DNA from: Patescibacteria group bacterium
GTDB taxonomy: Bacteria > Patescibacteria > Microgenomatia > Daviesbacterales > UBA10151
Length of the DNA: 12,608 nt
Assembly (NCBI GenBank): GCA_023380995.1
Contig: JAMCTD010000002.1
Location: 1-12,608, forward strand
Direction: 5' to 3'
Shown piece after piece: positions 7,905 through 12,608 of this stretch. The notes below the pieces were generated by a model, which searched no databases, was not told where the DNA came from, and saw only the letters and a list, made by a program, of their open reading frames with translations. Positions within the stretch are counted from its first letter, which is position 1, and every line of letters starts with the position of its first letter. Made by a program: the position numbers and the translations under genes.

Positions 7905-9908
7905 ATGAATTTCATAGTAAATAACGCAAACTTAATCATTTGGGCTGCCGTAGTAGCTGCTTTAGCATATGGCTTTTGGCTGGTTATTGATGTTCTAAAA
8001 AGAGACTCCGGTGATGAAAAAATGAAGGAGATTGCTTCAGCCATCCAAATTGGAGCAGCAGCTTACTTACAAAGACAATACAAAGTTGTGGCGCTTGTGG
8101 CTATAGCTTTAACAATTTTAATCTATTTTGCCTTAGGCCAAAATACTGCTGTTGGTTTTTTGGTTGGAGCAGTGCTGTCCGGGCTGGCTGGATTTATTGG
8201 TATGAGTGTAGCTGTAAGGGCAAATGTCAGGGTGGCAGAAGAAGCTAAAAAGGGCTTATCAGAGGCTTTTTCTTTGGCCTACAAAGGCGGGGCAGTAACA
8301 GGATTTTTGGTGGTAGGTTTGGCTTTGGCTGCAGTTTTTGGTTTTTATCAGTACACAGGTGGGGATTTAAAATCTTTGATTGGTTTAGGGTTTGGAGGGT
8401 CGCTGATTAGTGTTTTCGCCAGGCTTGGAGGAGGGATATTTACCAAAGGGGCAGATGTGGGAGCTGATTTGGTAGGGAAACTGGAGATGAGTATTCCTGA
8501 AGATGATCCCAGAAACCCGGCGGTGATAGCTGATAATGTAGGAGATAATGTGGGTGATGATGCCGGAATGGCAGCGGATATTTTTGAAACATATCTTGTT
8601 ACTGCTATTGCAGCCATGATTTTGGGACAATTGCTTTTTCCAGGTTTCTCAAGTGCAGTAATTTTTCCTCTTCTGATATTGGCTATGGGAATTTTTGCTT
8701 CAGTGATAGGATCCTTCTTTGTAAAGCTAACAGGCAAAAACATAATGAAGGCACTTTACCGCGGTATGATAGTAACTGCCGTTTTTTGTGCAATTTTATT
8801 TTATCCGGTGACAAGTAGCTTGATGGGTGGTAATGGTACTTTTTCAACTTTTAATTTATACCTTGCCAGTTTAATCGGGGTGTTGGTTACGGCAGGAATG
8901 GTTTTGATTACAGAATATTATACAGGTACTCAGTATGCACCTGTTCAAAATCTGGCAAACGCTTCAAAAACCGGACATGCAACCAATATTATTGCCGGAT
9001 TGGCCTTATCTATGCGTTCAACTTTTTGGCCGATAATTTTGATCTCTGCAGCAGTTATACTGAGTTTTCTTTTTGCCGGTCTTTATGGAATAGCTTTAGC
9101 CGGAGTGACGATGCTTTCTTTGGCAGGAATTGTGGTGGCAATAGATGCTTTTGGCCCTATTACTGACAATGCAGGCGGTATAGCTGAAATGGCCAATCTT
9201 CCTGCAAAAGTCCGTGGCGTGACAGATCCTTTGGATGCAGTGGGCAATACTACTAAAGCAGTTACCAAAGGTTATGCCATCGGTTCTGCTGCTTTGGCAG
9301 CCATGGTTTTGTTTTCCGCATACGCCCAGGAGTTTTCAGGCTCAAATGAGTTAAGTTTTTCTTTATCTGATCCTAAAGTTTTAGTGGGTCTTTTTGTTGG
9401 TGGGTCGTTGCCATATTTATTTGCTTCTTTTGCTATGGAGGCAGTGGGTAAGGCAGGCGGGGCAGTTGTGGAGGAAGTAAGAAGGCAATTTAAAACTATT
9501 AAAGGGATAATGGAAGGGACGGCCAAGCCAGATTATGCAAAGTGTGTTGCTATTGTCACTTCTTCAGCGCAAAAACAAATGTTAGTGCCTGCTTTAATTC
9601 CTGTTTTGTCCCCGGTGATTGTTGGTTTTGCTTTGGGACCGGTTGCTTTGGGCGGAATGCTAGTAGGGTCAATTGTTACAGGTATTTTTGTGGCAGTTTC
9701 TATGACGACAGGAGGAGCTGCCTGGGATAATGCAAAAAAGTATATAGAGAGCGGAAAATTGGGCGGGAAGGGCAGCGACGCTCACAAAGCAGCAGTAACT
9801 GGGGATACAGTAGGCGATCCATATAAAGATACGGCGGGTCCAGCAATTAATCCCATGATTAAAGTGGTAAATATTGTCGCATTACTTCTGGTTCCATTCT
9901 TAAGATAA
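7905..9908 (+). CDS. hppA: Membrane-bound proton-translocating pyrophosphatase, K+-independent type
   Basis: The 667-residue integral membrane enzyme hydrolyses pyrophosphate and pumps ions, most likely protons, out of the cytoplasm. It has about 16 hydrophobic helices, the usual number. The substrate-binding signature is clear: DVGADLVGK at 184-192, [20 protein letters not shown] at 199-218, a second acidic site with [16 protein letters not shown] at 414-429, and [14 protein letters not shown] near 634-647. The cation-dependence motif reads [16 protein letters not shown] with K451 and T454, where K+-dependent enzymes carry Ala and Gly. By published family work this lysine replaces K+, so the pump should be K+-independent, a group known to move protons. 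The residue after NVGD, often Cys in bacteria, is D219. Its role would be to recover energy from pyrophosphate released by biosynthesis. Confidence 0.97.
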   Translation: MNFIVNNANLIIWAAVVAALAYGFWLVIDVLKRDSGDEKMKEIASAIQIGAAAYLQRQYKVVALVAIALTILIYFALGQNTAVGFLVGAVLSGLAGFIGMSVAVRANVRVAEEAKKGLSEAFSLAYKGGAVTGFLVVGLALAAVFGFYQYTGGDLKSLIGLGFGGSLISVFARLGGGIFTKGADVGADLVGKLEMSIPEDDPRNPAVIADNVGDNVGDDAGMAADIFETYLVTAIAAMILGQLLFPGFSSAVIFPLLILAMGIFASVIGSFFVKLTGKNIMKALYRGMIVTAVFCAILFYPVTSSLMGGNGTFSTFNLYLASLIGVLVTAGMVLITEYYTGTQYAPVQNLANASKTGHATNIIAGLALSMRSTFWPIILISAAVILSFLFAGLYGIALAGVTMLSLAGIVVAIDAFGPITDNAGGIAEMANLPAKVRGVTDPLDAVGNTTKAVTKGYAIGSAALAAMVLFSAYAQEFSGSNELSFSLSDPKVLVGLFVGGSLPYLFASFAMEAVGKAGGAVVEEVRRQFKTIKGIMEGTAKPDYAKCVAIVTSSAQKQMLVPALIPVLSPVIVGFALGPVALGGMLVGSIVTGIFVAVSMTTGGAAWDNAKKYIESGKLGGKGSDAHKAAVTGDTVGDPYKDTAGPAINPMIKVVNIVALLLVPFLR

Positions 9909-9931
9909 ATTCAGAAATTGATAATTATTTA

Positions 9932-10327
9932 TTAAGAAGCAGGTTGGGTGTTGAAAAGGGCTTTTTTTACCTCATCAACAATTTGATCAGGAGTATAAGA
10001 TGTTTTAATCAGATAGGCCTGGGCTCCTAATTTGAACCCTTCTTTAATAATTGCTTCTTGGCCAAGATGAGTAAGTAAGATGGTAATCATTGGTGAGGAG
10101 GGATTTTGAGTTTTAAATTCCCTTAAAAGCTGTAAACCATTCATTCCCGGAAGCATGATATCTAAAAGAAGCAGGTCAAAGGTTTCATTTTTCAAGATTT
10201 CCAAGCCTTCATCTCCTGCTGTTGCAGTTTTAACAGAGAGATTTGCTTTAGTTAGTTGTCTAAGATATAACTCTCTAACAAAATCATCATCTTCAACCAG
10301 TAATATTTTTTTAGTAGATCCATCCAT
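9932..10327 (-). CDS. Single-domain response regulator (second of tandem pair)
   Basis: The 131-residue protein is a receiver domain alone, with no DNA-binding or enzymatic output domain. Acidic pocket D13-D14 (LVEDDDF), phosphoacceptor D56 in LLLLDIMLPGMNG, the switch threonine T86 and the conserved lysine K108 (AYLIK) are all present, so it should be phosphorylated normally. It starts 6 bases after the stop of the upstream receiver gene and has no Shine-Dalgarno motif, so translation is probably coupled. It is the last gene of a minus-strand unit: histidine kinase, receiver, receiver. Residues 41-86 are identical to the neighbour, while residues 1-40 differ at 14 positions. Its output must be a protein-protein contact, as with CheY-like or Spo0F-like proteins; partner unknown. 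Confidence 0.93.
   Translation of the reverse strand: MDGSTKKILLVEDDDFVRELYLRQLTKANLSVKTATAGDEGLEILKNETFDLLLLDIMLPGMNGLQLLREFKTQNPSSPMITILLTHLGQEAIIKEGFKLGAQAYLIKTSYTPDQIVDEVKKALFNTQPAS
10086..10207. repeat. 122-bp direct repeat, copy 1 (within second receiver gene)
   Basis: This block is identical base for base to 10509-10630 (constant offset 423). It encodes residues 41-81 of the receiver, from GLEILKN through the phosphorylation site. The bases immediately beyond it on both sides differ between copies, including silent sites, so the identity is bounded. Confidence 0.97.
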
Positions 10328-10333
10328 AATGGT

Positions 10334-10750
10334 TTATTGCTTAATAATTTGATTTGAAATAGGAGGTTGGCTACCGAAGAGCGCATTTTTTACCTCGCTG
10401 ACAACTTGATCCGGAGTATAGGAGGCTTTTATGAGATAGGCTTGAGCGCCTAATTCAAATCCTTCCTTGATTACAGCTTCCTGGCCTAAATTGGTCAGAA
10501 GTATGGTGATCATTGGTGAGGAGGGATTTTGAGTTTTAAATTCCCTTAAAAGCTGTAAACCATTCATTCCCGGAAGCATGATATCTAAAAGAAGCAGGTC
10601 AAAGGTTTCATTTTTCAAGATTTCCAAGCCGGCCAGTCCATCAACCGCGTTTTTAACTACTAAACCTGCCTTGGTAAGCTGTCTGGTATACAACTCCCTT
10701 ATAAAATCCTCATCCTCTACGAGCAGGATTTTTTTAACAGCTGGTTCCAT
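10334..10750 (-). CDS. Single-domain response regulator (first of tandem pair)
   Basis: This 138-residue stand-alone receiver closely resembles the gene that follows it. It has the acidic pair in VEDEDF (D13-E14-D15 region), phosphoacceptor D56 in LDIMLPG, T86 and K108 (AYLIK). The C-terminus is extended past the last helix by a polar tail ending NQIIKQ that the paralogue lacks. The gene begins 41 bases beyond the kinase stop codon and has its own predicted promoter there, so it may be made without the kinase. Tandem receivers behind one kinase suggest either a branched output or a phosphate sink, as known for some CheY pairs; which applies cannot be read from the sequence. Confidence 0.93.
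   Translation of the reverse strand: MEPAVKKILLVEDEDFIRELYTRQLTKAGLVVKNAVDGLAGLEILKNETFDLLLLDIMLPGMNGLQLLREFKTQNPSSPMITILLTNLGQEAVIKEGFELGAQAYLIKASYTPDQVVSEVKNALFGSQPPISNQIIKQ
10509..10630. repeat. 122-bp direct repeat, copy 2 (within first receiver gene)
   Basis: Second copy of the block at 10086-10207, with no mismatch over 122 bases. Outside it the two genes align without gaps over most of their length but with many differences, so this is a homogenised core within an older duplication rather than a mobile repeat. Confidence 0.97.
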
Positions 10751-10765
10751 ATCTTTATAATAATC

Positions 10766-10795
10766 AGTATATCAACTCTTCATAAGCTTGGTCAA
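10766..10795 (-). promoter_or_regulatory. Predicted internal promoter for the receiver pair
   Basis: On the minus strand, TTGACC (10795-10790) lies 18 bases before TATACT (10771-10766), 5 of 6 matches in each hexamer. The -35 contains the TGA stop codon of the kinase gene. The ATG at 10750 is 15 bases beyond the -10, predicting a leader of about 8-9 bases without a Shine-Dalgarno sequence. Confidence 0.6.
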
Positions 10796-12324
10796 TAATT
10801 CAAAGTTCCTGATTGAATAGCTTGAGAGATAAATTTGTTAGTGTCTAAAATTCCAGTATTTTGCATTATGATTGGTAAGGTGAAGAAAAACCTGCTTCCT
10901 TTGCCTACTTCAGACTGTACCCAAATTCTACCACGGAGCTTTTCAATAATGGATTTGGTAATATACAATCCTAAACCAGTTCCTTTATTTGCTTTTTGCA
11001 GGCGGCTGGAAACCCTAAAAAATTTATTAAAAAGATGAGGCATTGCTTCTTGGGGTATACCAATGCCTGTATCGGAGACAATAGTTGTTACCTCTGTAAG
11101 CGATATTTTTACAGTAATTTCTACCTTTCCGCCCGGGTTTGTATAATTTATGGCATTTGATAAAAGATTAGTGATTACTTCGCCTAAACGTATCGGATCA
11201 GCTAATATCTTAGGTAAATTTTTTCCCGGAGTGATTAAAGATAAAACAATATTCTTTTGATTGGCTTGGTTTCTTAAGTCTTCAATTGCTTTGGAAAGTA
11301 TGGCAAAGTAGTCGACCGGTTCGAGAGAAATAGACAATTGCTCCCGTTCTATTTTATTAACACTTAATAAATTGGCAATTAGTGTTTGAAGCTGTTGAGC
11401 AGCAATAAAAGCTTTGTCTAAAAGAGGCAAACTGTCCTTGGGAATTTTGTCTTTTGTCTCATTAAGAAACACTGATAGATAACCGATAATACTGGTAAGA
11501 GGTGTTTTAAGCTCGTGTGACGCCATTGATACAAAATCTAATTTCATTTGTTCCAATTCTTCTTCTCTGGATAAGTCATGCAGGATTACAATACAACTTA
11601 AGTTAGTTTGTATAGCAGTACCAACCTGTGTTGTTATTAAGTTAACTTTTGTTTGCTTCCCTCTTTTGCCAATAAGCTTTGCAGTTTGATTAAAATTTCC
11701 CCGGCAATAAGTTTTAGGTAGGATTTCCTCCTGTTCTGAAAGAAAGTGAATAACTTGATCTACAGGTCTTCCGTAAACTTCAGCTTCATTGTAACCGGTT
11801 AACTCTCTTGAGACTTTATTTAAAAAAATTATATTTTTATTAAAGTCTAAAGCTATAATGCCATCTATTACTGAAGAAAGAATTTCGTTTAACTTACTAT
11901 TTTCTAAGATGGCAATATGTTGTTCCCCTTCAAGTCGCTGAAAGGCTTTAGAGAGTTTGTCTGCCATAAAATTAAATGCATTGCCCACATCTTCAAGCTC
12001 GTCACCTGATTTTATATCAACACGTTGGTTAAAGTTGCCATTTGAGAGACTTTCAGCACTTGTTACCAGATTACTAAGTGGTTTTAACAAATAAAACAAA
12101 AGTATTACAGATATAATTGCACTAATAAAAACTGTAAGGATTAAAAGCTGTGGGGTTAAAGGGTACAGCAAACTAAGAAGGTACGGAGAGAATATCGTTA
12201 ATATGGAAATTATGGCAATTTTTAAATGAAGAATGTGTCTGTTTGTCCGCTTAGTCCGTTGCACCTTGCCTTGGGCTGGTATTGGTGGAAGGCGAACAGG
12301 CGGTCTATTAGCCCCTTGTTCCAT
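10792..12324 (-). CDS. Membrane-bound hybrid-free sensor histidine kinase (HAMP-PAS-HisKA-HATPase)
   Basis: From the ATG at 12324 the product has 510 residues. After a basic, proline-rich cytoplasmic start come two membrane helices (about 32-54 and 59-80) joined by only a few residues, so there is essentially no extracellular sensor. A HAMP linker follows (about 78-131), then a PAS domain (about 145-253), a HisKA domain with H270 in MASHELKTPLTSI, and a HATPase domain with N-box NLLSNAINYT (N390), G1 box DTGIGIP (418-424) and G2 box GTGLGL (448-453). All catalytic motifs are intact. Sensing is thus probably in the membrane or in the cytoplasmic PAS domain. The two following receivers are the obvious partners. 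A TTG at 12360 would add 12 residues, but it coincides with the likely -35 element; the ATG fits the promoter spacing seen elsewhere in the window. Confidence 0.93.
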   Translation of the reverse strand: MEQGANRPPVRLPPIPAQGKVQRTKRTNRHILHLKIAIISILTIFSPYLLSLLYPLTPQLLILTVFISAIISVILLFYLLKPLSNLVTSAESLSNGNFNQRVDIKSGDELEDVGNAFNFMADKLSKAFQRLEGEQHIAILENSKLNEILSSVIDGIIALDFNKNIIFLNKVSRELTGYNEAEVYGRPVDQVIHFLSEQEEILPKTYCRGNFNQTAKLIGKRGKQTKVNLITTQVGTAIQTNLSCIVILHDLSREEELEQMKLDFVSMASHELKTPLTSIIGYLSVFLNETKDKIPKDSLPLLDKAFIAAQQLQTLIANLLSVNKIEREQLSISLEPVDYFAILSKAIEDLRNQANQKNIVLSLITPGKNLPKILADPIRLGEVITNLLSNAINYTNPGGKVEITVKISLTEVTTIVSDTGIGIPQEAMPHLFNKFFRVSSRLQKANKGTGLGLYITKSIIEKLRGRIWVQSEVGKGSRFFFTLPIIMQNTGILDTNKFISQAIQSGTLNY

Positions 12325-12331
12325 AATCTTC

Positions 12332-12360
12332 AGCGTATCAGAAGCAAAATTACTAATCAA
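12332..12360 (-). promoter_or_regulatory. Predicted histidine kinase promoter, leaderless geometry
   Basis: On the minus strand TTGATT (12360-12355) lies 17 bases before TACGCT (12337-12332), which has an extended TG upstream; 7 bases then lead to the ATG at 12324. The -10 hexamer is weak (3 of 6), so the call rests on the spacing and the TG. Read-through from the tRNA gene upstream is also possible. Confidence 0.4.
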
Positions 12361-12387
12361 CCCTAAGTATTATTTAGTAATCTAAAG

Positions 12388-12461
12388 TACCGCGTAGGGG
12401 AGTTGAACCCCTGATTTCCGGAATGAGAATCCGATGTCCTAGGCCACTAGACGAACGCGGC
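12388..12461 (-). tRNA. tRNA-Glu, anticodon CUC
   Basis: The 74-base gene folds into a complete cloverleaf: acceptor GCCGCGT/ACGCGGT, D arm GTCT/GGAC, anticodon stem TCGGA/TCCGG with loop TTCTCAT (anticodon CTC, bases 34-36), variable region AAATC, and T arm AGGGG/CCCCT with loop TTCAACT. The D arm and the TTCGTCTAG...GGCCTAGGAC block are typical of tRNA-Glu. It reads GAG codons. The discriminator base is A and CCA is not encoded, so the tail must be added by tRNA nucleotidyltransferase. The first acceptor pair is G1-U72, a wobble pair in place of the usual G-C. Confidence 0.96.
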
Positions 12462-12470
12462 GTGAGTCAA

Positions 12471-12479
12471 ATTATATCA
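12471..12479 (-). promoter_or_regulatory. Predicted tRNA-Glu promoter (extended -10)
   Basis: On the minus strand TGATATAAT (12479-12471) contains a perfect -10 hexamer TATAAT with the extended TG. It ends 9 bases before the mature 5' end of the tRNA, so the primary transcript should have only about 2-3 extra 5' bases. I see no clear -35 hexamer at the right distance. Confidence 0.6.
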
Positions 12480-12608
12480 TTTTGTGAGAGATATTACTGA
12501 CGAGTCTGGTACATAACTAGATCTATCTTATCCCAGCAATCCAAAACCCTTTTAAGATGTAGCAAATCAAGGCCAGATATGTATTTTTAGCAAAGTTTAA
12601 TATTCCCC
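12480..12608. other. Window end without a supported gene
   Basis: These 129 bases hold no convincing gene. One minus-strand frame is open from the window edge to a stop at 12523-12525 (27 codons, ending FWIAGIR) and could be the 3' tail of a gene beyond the window, but it is too short to judge. Confidence 0.4.

Noticed and set aside
10086..10630. Direct repeats as CRISPR, insertion sequence or attachment sites
   Set aside because: There are only two copies, both are coding parts of paralogous receivers in the same frame, and no target duplication or transposase gene is present.
12523..12606. Minus-strand 27-codon frame at the window edge as a partial gene
   Set aside because: It is too short and has no motif; kept only as a note on the window end.

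Overview
The window looks like a stretch of chromosome from a small-genome, AT-rich bacterium, most likely of the Candidate Phyla Radiation (Patescibacteria, perhaps Microgenomates). This is an inference from three things: compact layout, a class II ribonucleotide reductase as the only reductase seen, and a three-helix membrane protein of a type I associate with that group. No ribosomal RNA or other marker here can prove it. Every gene is housekeeping or signalling; I see no insertion sequence, phage gene, CRISPR array or toxin system.

Plus strand, 1-9908, in order: the 3' part of a D-alanyl-D-alanine carboxypeptidase (peptidase S11); a membrane-anchored cyclophilin; nrdR and nrdJ (regulator and adenosylcobalamin-dependent reductase); a small membrane protein of unknown function; a cob(I)alamin adenosyltransferase; Lon protease; and a K+-independent-type membrane pyrophosphatase. 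Minus strand, 12461-9932: tRNA-Glu(CUC), a membrane histidine kinase, then two tandem single-domain response regulators. hppA and the last regulator converge with only 23 bases between them.

Functional links: NrdJ makes deoxyribonucleotides with adenosylcobalamin, the adenosyltransferase two genes on makes that cofactor, and NrdR is expected to repress the operon through a pair of operator palindromes spaced 31 bp centre to centre upstream of nrdR. The kinase would phosphorylate one or both receivers, which have no output domain and must act through protein contacts.

The most striking pattern is regulatory. At five of the genes a sigma-70-like -10 element ends only 6-7 bases before the start codon, so transcription should begin at or next to the first base of the start codon. 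Such transcripts would be leaderless. The other promoters give leaders of roughly 8-20 bases without a Shine-Dalgarno sequence. This reading corrects two starts (small membrane protein, histidine kinase), where the longest open frame runs into the promoter itself. Other points of interest are an insertion in NrdJ at the expected place of the specificity loop, and a 122-bp identical block shared by the two otherwise diverged receiver genes, which suggests gene conversion.
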